Shown here: piece by piece, positions 35,977 through 45,550 of the stretch
Numbering within the stretch: position 1 is the stretch's first letter
How the letters are laid out: every line of letters starts with the position of its first letter
Assembly (NCBI RefSeq): GCF_013149275.1
Contig: NZ_JABGNA010000006.1
Span: 1 to 64,000 of the forward strand
Direction: 5' to 3'
DNA length: 64,000 nt
DNA from: Mucilaginibacter sp. SG564
Lineage (GTDB): Bacteria > Bacteroidota > Bacteroidia > Sphingobacteriales > Sphingobacteriaceae
Notes under the pieces: generated by a model
Seen by the model: only the letters and a program-made list of their open reading frames with translations
What the model was told of the DNA's origin: nothing
Database searches by the model: none
Position numbers and translations under genes: made by a program

Positions 35977-36819
35977 ATGAAAGTATTAATGATCGGCGCC
36001 ACCGGTAAATTTGCCGGACTGGTTTTACCACAATTGAAAAAACAGGGCCATCATGTTATTGCATTGGTACGGGATGGCAATAAAGGCAAACAGGCCGAAG
36101 AAAATGGTGCAGACCAATTTGTAGTTGGCGACCTTTATGACCCAGCTACGCTTGAAAGTGCGGTAGCAGGTATAGAGGGCATCTTTCACATCATCCCTGC
36201 ATTTAACCGAGAAGTTGAAGCAGGCCTGAACCTGGTGAAAGCAGCTCATGCGGCTGGCGTTAGCAAATTTGTTTTCTCCAGTGTTTATCATCCTTCCCTG
36301 TCCTTAGCCAATCACGCCGAGAAACGGCCGACGGAGGAGGCGCTTTACCGTTCGGGTATGGATTATACCATTTTGCAGCCGGCCATGTATATGCAAATGC
36401 TGCAGCAAAGCTGGGAGACTGCCAAACAAAGCGGCGAGATCATGATGCCCTACTCAAAAGATTCAAAAATGGCGTATGTCGACTACCGGGACGTTGCCGA
36501 ATCCGCCGCTTTGGCAATGACCGATAAGCGTTTGTCTTACGGCACCTTTGAACTGGCCTCCCCAGGTATGTTCAGCCGGGTTGATCTGGCAGAGCTGATG
36601 AGTAAAAAGCTGGGGAAAACGGTCACCGCGAAAGATATAACGGTGGATGAATGGGCCAAACAGGTACCGATCCCGCCCGGAGAATTGCGTGAAGGGCTTA
36701 TCGCGATGAACAAGGAATACGATCAATACGGTTTTTCCGGGGGCAATTCCCTGGCGCTCGAGACGATACTTGGCCGCCCCGCGCGTAGCGTTCCACAGTT
36801 TATGGAAGAGTTGAAATAA
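35977..36819 (+). CDS. NmrA/NAD(P)H-binding SDR family protein
   Basis: A 280-residue atypical SDR of the NmrA type. The nucleotide motif is the N-terminal GATGKFAGLVLP, and VVGDLYDPATLESAV and FSSVYHPSLS follow. The tyrosine of the classical YxxxK active site is not evident, which fits sensor-type or quinone-reductase-type NmrA proteins. It lies 11 bases after the cupin gene and 6 before an AraC gene, so it is operonic. It could be an enzyme or a redox-sensing partner. Confidence 0.88.
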   Translation: MKVLMIGATGKFAGLVLPQLKKQGHHVIALVRDGNKGKQAEENGADQFVVGDLYDPATLESAVAGIEGIFHIIPAFNREVEAGLNLVKAAHAAGVSKFVFSSVYHPSLSLANHAEKRPTEEALYRSGMDYTILQPAMYMQMLQQSWETAKQSGEIMMPYSKDSKMAYVDYRDVAESAALAMTDKRLSYGTFELASPGMFSRVDLAELMSKKLGKTVTAKDITVDEWAKQVPIPPGELREGLIAMNKEYDQYGFSGGNSLALETILGRPARSVPQFMEELK

Positions 36820-36825
36820 TTAATT

Positions 36826-37797
36826 ATGCCGGTAACTTTTGAATTTGTCATTGAAAAAGGATTCCATTTTGCAGAAGCATTCGGCAAAAGGTTCGGAATG
36901 CCTGTTCATGGAAACCGTGTTTATTTACCGGAGTCATTAGGTGACGGGTATATCCAGGAAATTCAATTAAGGCAAGGCCTGAGTATGTGCATGCACCGAT
37001 ATATCCTTCAGGAAGAGTTTTCCTTGAAACGCCTGGAATCAGCAGGCCCGTCGAAAATGCTGACGCTAAAATTCGACTGCCGGAAGGTTGTTTTGGAAAC
37101 CGGGCAGCACGAAACCCACTTGTTTGCACCGGGATGCGAAGCTGAAATGGGCACGGGCAATTTTTTTACTGAGATATTGTTTCCTGCACAGCAGGAGATC
37201 TATTTTTTGGTTATCAATGTGGCACGCGAGCTTTTAGCAGAAATGCTTCATTTTTCAGGAGAGGAATCCGCACTGCGCAACCGGATTTTAAGCAATCCAT
37301 CGTTTGTGCTGAATGTATTGATGCCGGTTGAAATGGAAAGTGCGCTGAAAGATTTCAGCAACATCGTCCCGGGTTCGCCGTTTTATTTACTGCGTTACCA
37401 GATAAAAGCACTTGAATTAATTTACCTGTTGTTCGCCAGCATAACCGAAAGTGTAAATCATAGCGGCGTTATCATTAACAGAAGCGATGCAGATAAATTA
37501 TACCAGGTAAGATCGATCATCCTGAAGGATCTGTCAGTCGCGCCGCAGTTGACCGAGCTGTCCAAACAGATCTCCATGAGTCCCACCAAAATGAAAACGC
37601 TTTTTCGCCAGATCTTCGGCGATTCCATTTACAATTATTTTCAAAAGGCAAGGATGAACGAAGCCGCCAAGCTGCTCAGCGATCACACCGTGTCAGAAAC
37701 GGGTTACATACTGGGGTTTACCAATATGAGCCATTTCGCCCGTTTATTTGAAAAGTACTTTAAAATGAAACCCAAAAAATTCAAGGACAATATCTAA
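36826..37797 (+). CDS. AraC-family regulator, paralogue 2
   Basis: A 323-residue regulator of the same type as the one at 34206. Shared blocks include MKTLFRQIFGDSIYNYFQKA and GYILGFTNMSHFARLFEKY. The N-terminal half (FEFVIEKGFHFAEAFGKRFG) is the putative ligand domain. It is embedded in the cupin-NmrA-esterase operon, so it probably autoregulates. The duplication suggests two inducer specificities for related enzyme sets. Confidence 0.88.
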   Translation: MPVTFEFVIEKGFHFAEAFGKRFGMPVHGNRVYLPESLGDGYIQEIQLRQGLSMCMHRYILQEEFSLKRLESAGPSKMLTLKFDCRKVVLETGQHETHLFAPGCEAEMGTGNFFTEILFPAQQEIYFLVINVARELLAEMLHFSGEESALRNRILSNPSFVLNVLMPVEMESALKDFSNIVPGSPFYLLRYQIKALELIYLLFASITESVNHSGVIINRSDADKLYQVRSIILKDLSVAPQLTELSKQISMSPTKMKTLFRQIFGDSIYNYFQKARMNEAAKLLSDHTVSETGYILGFTNMSHFARLFEKYFKMKPKKFKDNI

Positions 37798-37807
37798 ATA
37801 CAAGACC

Positions 37808-38713
37808 ATGGCACTATCAAAAGAAGTTTTAGATACGATAGCTTTTTCAAAGGAACACGGATTTGACAAATTAAATTTGGCACCCCCCGAAGAAACGAGG
37901 AAAGCGATGGCAAAGGCTGCGAAGGACCCCGGCCCTACGCAGGTGGCAGACGTGATCCATAAAAGTATTACCAAACTGTCTATCCCGGTGCGTATTTATA
38001 TACCTTTTGGTGAAGGCCCATTCCCGGTGGTCAGCTATTATCACGGCGGCGGATTTGTTTTAATGGGTTTGGAAACACATGACGAGATTTGCCGGCAGCT
38101 CTGTAAAAATACAGGCTCTATCGTCATGTCAGTGGCGTATCAGTTGGCACCTGAGCACCCTTATCCACAGGGGCCTGAAAGCAGCGTTGCGGCTGCTATC
38201 TGGTTATTTGAAAATGCAGCAGAATTTAATGGCACGAGTGAAAGAATGGCCGTTGCCGGTGACAGCGCGGGCGGTTATATGGCGCTGTATGTTGCCAGGA
38301 TGCTAACACGCCAAAGCATCGCATTGAAAGCACAATTTGCAACCTACCCGGTCACAGACCATTACGGCGCCAATCATCCGTCCTACCAGGAAAATGGAAC
38401 CGACTATGTGCTGACTGCCGAAATTATGAAATGGTTTTGGGACAATTACGTTACCGATCCTGCATTGTGCGAAGAAGCATCGATCCTTCGGTCGGCCGAT
38501 TTTTCAGGCTTGCCCCCGGCCTTGATCTTTACCTGCAATTACGACCCCTTAAGAGACGAGGGTAAAGCCTATGCAGACAAACTGCAAAAGGCGGGCGTGC
38601 CTATCATCTATAAAAATTATGAAAATATACATGGATTTTTCGGGACGGAAAAGATGGGAGAACAGGCCATGCAGGCAGCGAGCGCCTTTTTAAAAGATCA
38701 GTTAAACAGGTAA
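37808..38713 (+). CDS. Alpha/beta hydrolase, hormone-sensitive-lipase-like esterase
   Basis: A 301-residue esterase of family IV. The oxyanion motif HGGGF, the nucleophile motif GDSAGG, the Asp in TCNYDPLRDEG and His in NIHGFFG make a full catalytic set. No signal peptide is present, so it is cytoplasmic. It closes the cupin operon, 11 bases after the AraC gene. The natural ester is unknown. Confidence 0.92.
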   Translation: MALSKEVLDTIAFSKEHGFDKLNLAPPEETRKAMAKAAKDPGPTQVADVIHKSITKLSIPVRIYIPFGEGPFPVVSYYHGGGFVLMGLETHDEICRQLCKNTGSIVMSVAYQLAPEHPYPQGPESSVAAAIWLFENAAEFNGTSERMAVAGDSAGGYMALYVARMLTRQSIALKAQFATYPVTDHYGANHPSYQENGTDYVLTAEIMKWFWDNYVTDPALCEEASILRSADFSGLPPALIFTCNYDPLRDEGKAYADKLQKAGVPIIYKNYENIHGFFGTEKMGEQAMQAASAFLKDQLNR

Positions 38714-38896
38714 CCATGCTAATAGTCATTCCTGCTAATAGCGGTCCAGGATTACGAGCACTTATTAAATTGATAATGTTCAGTTATCCTTCATTAATTC
38801 GCTATAACAAAAATTCCCCTGGGGTCGTATCTTGATGTTGAAAGTTTTATATGATGAGGTTGAAGGGATGTTTTATCTTTAGCTAAAAAACCGAGC

Positions 38897-41416
38897 TTGA
38901 AATTAAACCGCTATACTTTACCTGTCTTTGTTGCCTTACTGTTTGCAGCTTTATTGTTTTTTTTCCGGTTACCGGTGAGCCGGTTGCTAGATGTAGTACT
39001 GGTGAGGACTTTGTTCGCTGATGTAGAAGCCAGTTTATGGACTGACTTGGTACTGTATGCCGTTTTACTGTTGTTGGCATACTGGATAGCAAAAAGCCAG
39101 GCGCGTATTTTTCTATATCGGTTGGTTTTGTATGGCCTGGTCTTTTATGTGTTGCAACGCACCAATAGTTATTGGGTGTTTTACAGACTGTCAACTTTTG
39201 ATGAACTTGTTTATTGGGATTTGTTTGCTATTACATTGTTGCTGTTATTGCCGTTAAGTTATGTTTTAAAAGAAGAAAGCAATCATAGTACTACAGCAAA
39301 CAAGGAAGGCTTTATAGAGGATAATGCGGTTACGGATGTGGAGGATGACCATTTCAGGCGAAGTATTGCAGCTAAAGAAATTGCACGACTGGTTAAGTTG
39401 ACCCATAACAAGAAGTCTTTTGCAATAGGCATTCTTGGGGAATATGGCAGTGGCAAGACTTCTTTTTTAAACTTGATACACGGTGAATTGAGCCGTAATG
39501 ACGTGCTGAAGATTGCTTTTGACCCCTGGAGTGCGGGCAGTCCGGAAACCATACGGCGTGAGTTTTTCGATTTGTTGGCCAGCAAGGTTGCCGAAGTTGA
39601 TTTGAGCGTGTCGGCGCTGATTTATAGCTATGGGCGCAGGTTAGCGGGCTTTGATGCACGTTCGCTTTCATTACTGAACTGGATAGGCTTTTTGGGCAAC
39701 AAGGGTTCTGTCCAGAGTTCCGGTGAGTACCAGCGGATCAACCAAATGATCAGTTCGACTGGTCGCAAGATTGTGATCACGATCGATGATCTTGACCGTT
39801 TGCACCCGGCTGAAATTATGGAGGTACTGAAACTCATCCGTAATACCGCGAATTTTTCAAATGTGTTCTATCTTGTCGGGTACGATAAGGGCTATGTGCA
39901 GGGGGCGATCAAAACCGTGAATGATGCCGGTAGTTTGGATTATCTCGACAAAATTTTTCAGTTAGAAATACCTTTGCCAAAGCGTGAGGAAGATGACCTA
40001 CTCGTCACCCTACAGGAACGTCTGAAAGAAATGGTAACGTCTGAACACTATGCGGTCTTTGAAAATATCATGATCCCTAATGGTTTCCGCAGTCGCTACG
40101 AAAAAGCCTACAGCGGTGTGTTACGCCAGGGGCGAGATGTAGTGCGTTTTATCAATGGGTTCAAGATCATTTACAAACTGATCGGCGAAGAAGTGGATTT
40201 TGAATGTCTGGTGCTATTGGAACTGATCAAGTTCCGGTTTCCCGCTATATACGAACTGCTCTATGTGCAGCATGACGTTTTTCTCTACGAACAACCTTTG
40301 CGTTCAAGCCACCAGCAATATTATTCCCCGGTGATGGTGAAGGCCGAAGGATCGACGAAGCGTTCCGATGAGGTTTCCTTGTTTAAAATGCATATTGAAA
40401 AACTAGGCTGGCTATCTCCTGAAGAGGTGTCGCTTTTAGATGGGCTGTTCATGGCATTGTTCAAGGGCAGCCTTTATCATCATCCCGATTCCAAGAGCTC
40501 GATCTCCTATCCGTTATACTTCGAGATTTATTTCCGCTACAGGTTGTCCCAGCGTGACCTTTCCGATAAGGATTTTAAAGCGGCATTGGCTTCGGGACAC
40601 ATGCGGGAATATATGGACTATTGCGCCAGTCACGGGCTGCACAAGGAATTGATGGTTAGATTAATGCAGGAAGACATCAATAAGGACAGGCGGCATTTTG
40701 AGCAGGTCGTTCGCTGGATATTTGCTTTCGGACGGACTTACGTGCAAAAGGAAAGCAAGTTTAGTTTTGACTATGAAGCACTGGTCGATAAGATTTATAA
40801 TTACCACAACCACAATACCGATAAATTGTACAAAAAAGATGTTGATGCCTACAAACGGTTCATCGATCATCTATTCGGGACTGCAATTGCGCCGTTCCTT
40901 TTTGAAAATGAGCTGCTCTACCACCTTAAGAAAAAGGGCGAGGGTTTTGTAATATCGCTTAATGAAATGACAGTTCATCAATATTCTTATTTTACGCAAA
41001 TGGCCGATAGTGGGCACGGGCTTAGCGAAGATACGCTATGGCTGTTCTATGGTGCCAGGGAGCATTATCGTGTTCCTGCTGATGAAAAAGGCGCTTATTA
41101 TGAAAAATGGCGTTTCGAGACTTCATTGGCTATCAAAATGAAACAGTATCTTGCTGATAAAGACCCGAAAGAATTTTTGAAGTTCAGCGTACAACAAGAC
41201 ATGCGTGATCGTTCGCAGGCTTTTATACATAGAGAGGTGATGGAGATGTTTGATGCGCCAGCTGAATACCGCAGTTTGGTGGCGGAGAATCCGGCGCTGG
41301 ATGATGAAATACGAAAGGAATACTTGGAACTGTTCGACAAACTGGCGGAAACAAACTTCCAACAGTACGTGGAAATAGACCTGAAAACCGAATTGCATAA
41401 ACCTGAACGCGGGTGA
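38897..41416 (+). CDS. KAP family P-loop NTPase with membrane N-terminus
   Basis: An 839-residue KAP NTPase with a TTG start at 38897. Four hydrophobic segments occupy about residues 6-118, the usual place for KAP membrane helices. Walker A GEYGSGKTSFL is near residue 186 and Walker B KIVITIDDLDRLHP near 295. The C-terminal 450 residues are helical and lack recognisable domains. Bacterial KAP NTPases are often found near phage-defence genes. It stands alone and opens the defence-like stretch. Confidence 0.88.
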   Translation: MKLNRYTLPVFVALLFAALLFFFRLPVSRLLDVVLVRTLFADVEASLWTDLVLYAVLLLLAYWIAKSQARIFLYRLVLYGLVFYVLQRTNSYWVFYRLSTFDELVYWDLFAITLLLLLPLSYVLKEESNHSTTANKEGFIEDNAVTDVEDDHFRRSIAAKEIARLVKLTHNKKSFAIGILGEYGSGKTSFLNLIHGELSRNDVLKIAFDPWSAGSPETIRREFFDLLASKVAEVDLSVSALIYSYGRRLAGFDARSLSLLNWIGFLGNKGSVQSSGEYQRINQMISSTGRKIVITIDDLDRLHPAEIMEVLKLIRNTANFSNVFYLVGYDKGYVQGAIKTVNDAGSLDYLDKIFQLEIPLPKREEDDLLVTLQERLKEMVTSEHYAVFENIMIPNGFRSRYEKAYSGVLRQGRDVVRFINGFKIIYKLIGEEVDFECLVLLELIKFRFPAIYELLYVQHDVFLYEQPLRSSHQQYYSPVMVKAEGSTKRSDEVSLFKMHIEKLGWLSPEEVSLLDGLFMALFKGSLYHHPDSKSSISYPLYFEIYFRYRLSQRDLSDKDFKAALASGHMREYMDYCASHGLHKELMVRLMQEDINKDRRHFEQVVRWIFAFGRTYVQKESKFSFDYEALVDKIYNYHNHNTDKLYKKDVDAYKRFIDHLFGTAIAPFLFENELLYHLKKKGEGFVISLNEMTVHQYSYFTQMADSGHGLSEDTLWLFYGAREHYRVPADEKGAYYEKWRFETSLAIKMKQYLADKDPKEFLKFSVQQDMRDRSQAFIHREVMEMFDAPAEYRSLVAENPALDDEIRKEYLELFDKLAETNFQQYVEIDLKTELHKPERG

Positions 41417-41588
41417 CCCCATTAAATTTTGCCTACTCCGGAAAATCTTTGACGATTATAGCCTCTCCACCCTTTTTGTAACAGCGTACAAACGGACAAT
41501 TCTAAAGTTTTCCGTCCGGGTACAATCACCAGGAGGCCTAGGTAATTCTTAGGTGAAAATTTGTAAATTTATTAGGAATAGAAAAGTC

Positions 41589-42638
41589 ATGAAAGAAACC
41601 ATTATCAATCTGATTGAAAACGAAAGTGAAAACACCAAATTAGATTTTAAGCTAGAGCAGTATCCTGTTGAAAAAGGCAATAGTAAGAAGGGTGAATTTT
41701 TAAAAGATATGTGCGCATTTGCAAACCTCCTTAGTAAAGAGGATAAGTTTATTATTATAGGAGTTAAAGAAGAAAATGGTATTGCAATTGGTTTTAAACC
41801 TATTGATGAATTGCACGACCAAGCATCATATCAACAATTTTTAAATCAATATATAGAACCTGAAATAAATTTTGAGTACAAAGAGATTATACACCAAGGA
41901 AATCGTTTGGCTTACTTCAGACTCTTTACCAACAATAAAAGACCATATTTATTCAAGAAAGAATATAAGGACACTCAGCCGAAAGGAAATCAGTATCGAA
42001 TCGGTACAGGGTTTGTTAGGACAGGAACTTCAACACGAGAACTAAAACGAGATGATTTTGAAAAAATATATTCTGAACGCTTTGCCACTAAAGACCGTAG
42101 CAAAGAAATAGATTTTAAAATAACGCTGGGCGGATTCAAGTCTTCAGAGTTGAGAAGCACTATGTATAGACATCTGCAAGTTGATGTGACAAATTTATCA
42201 AATACTTCTATCGACCTAGACGTTGAGGCCCAAATTTATAATATCGGTGGTGTTAGCGCTCACTGTACACAAGATGTCGAACGTAAGATTGCCGAGGATA
42301 GGCGTGATAAAAGCCTATTCGCTTACACTCAATATTCAGAAAAAATGTTACCCCCACATTTGTTCATGGATATGAATGTAGAATTTAAAAAACATGCGGC
42401 TTATTCTATCTACGAAATTACTCCCAAAAAAGGCACTCATACAGCCCTTCGTGTAAAACAGAAAGGGACAGAAACGGATATCTTTAACGGTCAAATTACC
42501 TTGATTTTTTCAAAGCCAGCAGACCTAAAAATTGAACTCATTGTACGGAGCAATGATTTTCCAGACGGGCCAAAAACCTTTCCATTCAGTTTTTCGGAAG
42601 ACGAGACTAAGGAACTCTTAGACCCGTGGGACTTGTAA
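41589..42638 (+). CDS. AlbA_2/Schlafen-AAA_4 domain protein
   Basis: ATG at 41589 gives 349 residues; a GTG 12 codons upstream is less likely. The N-terminal domain matches the AlbA_2 (Schlafen-like, AAA_4) family: TKLDFKLEQYPVE, FLKDMCAFANLLSKEDKFII and GVKEENGIAIGF. The C-terminal half (from about 180) is beta-rich and unrecognised, and is not the common winged-helix extension. Composition is AT-richer than the gene before it. Schlafen-like proteins act in regulation and in some defence systems; the role here is inferred from location only. Confidence 0.8.
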   Translation: MKETIINLIENESENTKLDFKLEQYPVEKGNSKKGEFLKDMCAFANLLSKEDKFIIIGVKEENGIAIGFKPIDELHDQASYQQFLNQYIEPEINFEYKEIIHQGNRLAYFRLFTNNKRPYLFKKEYKDTQPKGNQYRIGTGFVRTGTSTRELKRDDFEKIYSERFATKDRSKEIDFKITLGGFKSSELRSTMYRHLQVDVTNLSNTSIDLDVEAQIYNIGGVSAHCTQDVERKIAEDRRDKSLFAYTQYSEKMLPPHLFMDMNVEFKKHAAYSIYEITPKKGTHTALRVKQKGTETDIFNGQITLIFSKPADLKIELIVRSNDFPDGPKTFPFSFSEDETKELLDPWDL

Positions 42639-43025
42639 TGCACTAACCAATCATTTATCAGGAAAATTTAAAAAAAACGACTTAGTCAGATCAATTCGTC
42701 CACAGGTGGTTAATATTGACCGGACCCAACTACCAATAGTGCCAAAAAGGAAAGCTACTAAAATTAAAAAATAGCAAAGAATTATCCAGCAATCGCTACA
42801 ACATGGTGAGCAGTGTTTTAATTATGCCACGACCTCAGAGAGCCATCAGGAGCAAATCAAAAAGAATAGCAAAACAGCCTCAAATTTTTTAGACAATTTT
42901 TGGGTGTTGTACATAGGACGTCGACAAAATGATGAAATATTATAACTGACACTGTTGAAGTATTTTGTGTAATTTAGGATCTCAATAACCTTTCTTATTA
43001 AATAAACCAATTATAACCGAATTGC
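42639..43025. other. Gap between AlbA_2 gene and OLD-like gene
   Basis: No gene or clear hairpin is recognised in 387 bases. The sequence is AT-rich with scattered stops in all frames. A TTTTGTGTAATTTAGG word near 42962 might belong to the promoter of the downstream gene. Confidence 0.4.
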
Positions 43026-45017
43026 ATGAAATTAATCAAGGCCCGGATACAAAATTACAGAAGTATAAAGGACACCGGTGAATTTGAAATCGAGAGTTTA
43101 AAAACTATTTTGGTTGGCCCTAACGAGGCGGGAAAAACCGTTGTGCTTAAAGCTCTTCAACAGTTAAATAAACCTGATGATATAGATGGTTTTGATGAAA
43201 TTAGAGATTATCCAAGGTCTTTATACAATGATATAACAACCAAGCAAGTGACAGCTGCCAAGGTTGAGGTTGTAAGAGGTTGGTTTACACTGGACGAAAA
43301 CGACAAAAAATTAGTGCCTGAAGAATATCAGAACTGCACTTATGTCAAGTATCGGCATCTCGATAATTCGTTTAATCATTATTTGAATAATGCGCCGGAA
43401 TGGTTACTTTATCCTTCTTTTAAAAATGATTTAGCAAGACTTGCGGCTCATCTAGATGCACAAAACATGATTGCTGTGCCAACATCATCCCCAACAAAAA
43501 TGACGGACTCGATGAAGCTTATTACTGACAAATACGGAAATAATCATGCGCCATCCAAGCGTGGTACTCCAGATCTGTTCAAATGGTTTGAAAGCGTTTA
43601 TACAAGTGTCGATGAAAATAACAAAACTGAAGAAGATCGTTATGCACGGATTTTGGCTCAAATGGAATCTAATGAAACCAAATATAATGTATTGGATATT
43701 TTAAGCGCCAATTTGCCTGTTTTAGTACTTTTTAATAATTACTTTAAAGTTAAACCTTTAATCCATCTTGAGCATCTTGCAGACCGTGTAGAGCGTAAAT
43801 TGTTGGACGACGATAAACATTACGACTACGGAAATTTGTGCCTTTTGAAAATGCTTGGGTTCTCTCCAAGAGAATTGTCAGACATCGGGAAAACCCCTGA
43901 TCCGGACAAGAACGACTTTGATGGACTGAAAGCGTATAGGGATATTTTGGATAAAAGATCTTATCAGTTAGATGCTGCAAGTATAAAGTTAACAAGAGAA
44001 ATCAGAAACATCTGGAATCCTAATCCAAATCGCCCTGAAGCAGATAAATTAAGCATAAATGCAGATGGTCAATATTTAAAAGTTGTTGTTGAGGACGATA
44101 TTGGGGTTAAAATTGAATTGGATCAACGGTCAGAAGGTTTCCAATGGCTGGTATCATTTTATGTAGTGTTCTTTGCAGAAGCGATGGACAAGCATAAAAA
44201 TGCGATTTTATTACTTGATGAACCAGGTATGAGTCTGCATGGCTTGAAGCAGCGTGATTTCCGCCAAACCATATCTAAGCTAGCTGAAAAAAATCAAACG
44301 ATTTATTCTACACACTCTCCTTTCTTGGTTGGTCCTGATGAGTTGGATATTGTCAGAGTAGTAGAATTAAAAGATAGGGATGAGGGTACAAAAGTTCATA
44401 CCACAATCTCTTCAAGCGATCCGGCAGGCCTGCTTCCACTACAGGAAGCATTAGGTTACGATTTAGCCCAAAGCTTATTTACTCAACAGAAAAACCTGAT
44501 CCTAGAAGGGTTAACGGACTATTGGTATCTTGATGCAACGGCTGCTTTGTTAAGGGCAAATAACATTGAAAAACTAGATGAGAAAATAGCGTTGGTGTTC
44601 GCAAATTCGGCAGGAAAAGTAGTTTACTATGCTACAATTTTACACTCTCATAAATTAAAAATCGCAGCTCTGTTGGATTCTGATGCGGCGGGCGATCAAG
44701 CAGCACAACAGGAAAACTTGGTGCATACTTTAGGCAATAGCAACATCCTTAGAACAAAAGATTACTGTACAGGGGTAGCTAAACCGGAGATAGAAGACCT
44801 CTTACGTAAAACCCTTATCGAAGTAGCGAAAGCAGAGTTTGGAAAAGACGTAAAGAAAATTGCCGACACAAATCCAAGCAGACCTATAGTTGACATTTTC
44901 GCCAAAGAAATCAGGGATTTTTCCAAATATAAATTGGCAAAGGCTTATGTAAGATGGACTAAAACAAATGATGCAACCAATTGGCAACAGATGAAACTGA
45001 ACAATGGAAAAAGTTGA
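43026..45017 (+). CDS. OLD-like ATPase/TOPRIM nuclease
   Basis: A 663-residue protein of the OLD family (AAA_21 ATPase plus TOPRIM). Walker A GPNEAGKT lies at residues 31-38, and the late ABC-like block LLLDEPGMSLH carries Walker B, followed by IYSTHSPFLV. After it come LILEGLTDYWYLDA and IAALLDSDAAGD, matching the TOPRIM acidic motifs. OLD nucleases defend against phage, alone or as GajA in Gabija. No GajB-like helicase is present. A small membrane protein follows 28 bases on. Composition is visibly AT-rich, which fits recent transfer. Confidence 0.9.
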   Translation: MKLIKARIQNYRSIKDTGEFEIESLKTILVGPNEAGKTVVLKALQQLNKPDDIDGFDEIRDYPRSLYNDITTKQVTAAKVEVVRGWFTLDENDKKLVPEEYQNCTYVKYRHLDNSFNHYLNNAPEWLLYPSFKNDLARLAAHLDAQNMIAVPTSSPTKMTDSMKLITDKYGNNHAPSKRGTPDLFKWFESVYTSVDENNKTEEDRYARILAQMESNETKYNVLDILSANLPVLVLFNNYFKVKPLIHLEHLADRVERKLLDDDKHYDYGNLCLLKMLGFSPRELSDIGKTPDPDKNDFDGLKAYRDILDKRSYQLDAASIKLTREIRNIWNPNPNRPEADKLSINADGQYLKVVVEDDIGVKIELDQRSEGFQWLVSFYVVFFAEAMDKHKNAILLLDEPGMSLHGLKQRDFRQTISKLAEKNQTIYSTHSPFLVGPDELDIVRVVELKDRDEGTKVHTTISSSDPAGLLPLQEALGYDLAQSLFTQQKNLILEGLTDYWYLDATAALLRANNIEKLDEKIALVFANSAGKVVYYATILHSHKLKIAALLDSDAAGDQAAQQENLVHTLGNSNILRTKDYCTGVAKPEIEDLLRKTLIEVAKAEFGKDVKKIADTNPSRPIVDIFAKEIRDFSKYKLAKAYVRWTKTNDATNWQQMKLNNGKS

Positions 45018-45045
45018 TTCAGGCTATAAATAAAGCGTTAAAATA

Positions 45046-45528
45046 GTGAAGGATATTTTATCACCATCGCTAATTGCCTCCTTGACTTCGCTCGTGATTT
45101 CTGTCATTACTCTATATCAATTTTTTAGAAATCAGAGATTCCAACAGCGACAATTTGACAAAACATTAGATCGCAATTTGACTACTAAACTATTGGATTT
45201 AAGATTAGTACACTATCCTAAAGCATTTGAAATTACTGATAATATCTTTAAAGAAAAGGGAGGTAATTTTGATCCTGTCAAAATTAAGACAGCCGTAGAA
45301 GAGTTGATTGAGTGGAAAAAGGGTGTTGTTAATTTAGTTATTTCGAGCGAAGCTCTAACAAGTTTTTATGTGCTCCGAGATGCGATTATGAAAAGTCCTG
45401 CAAATAATGGCACCTACTCACCAGAACAGGTTGAAAAGATTTCGGCGGGAACAAAAGATTTTAGAAAGCAGTTAAGAAGAGATTTGGGCATTTTATTTAG
45501 GGAAGAAAAATCGAGAAGAATCGCTTAA
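45046..45528 (+). CDS. Small membrane-anchored protein after OLD-like gene
   Basis: A 160-residue protein with GTG start, one N-terminal helix (residues 8-28) and a long charged helical tail (NQRFQQRQFDKTLDRNLTTK onward). It is unrecognised. The 28-base gap, equal direction and similar AT-rich composition link it to the OLD-like gene, so it may be an accessory or membrane effector. This is inference. Confidence 0.7.
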   Translation: MKDILSPSLIASLTSLVISVITLYQFFRNQRFQQRQFDKTLDRNLTTKLLDLRLVHYPKAFEITDNIFKEKGGNFDPVKIKTAVEELIEWKKGVVNLVISSEALTSFYVLRDAIMKSPANNGTYSPEQVEKISAGTKDFRKQLRRDLGILFREEKSRRIA

Positions 45529-45550
45529 TGCATTTAGTTCGCAAACTACT

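Noticed and set aside
43026..45528. Gabija system
   Set aside because: The OLD-like protein resembles GajA, but no UvrD-like GajB gene follows; the next gene encodes a small membrane protein.
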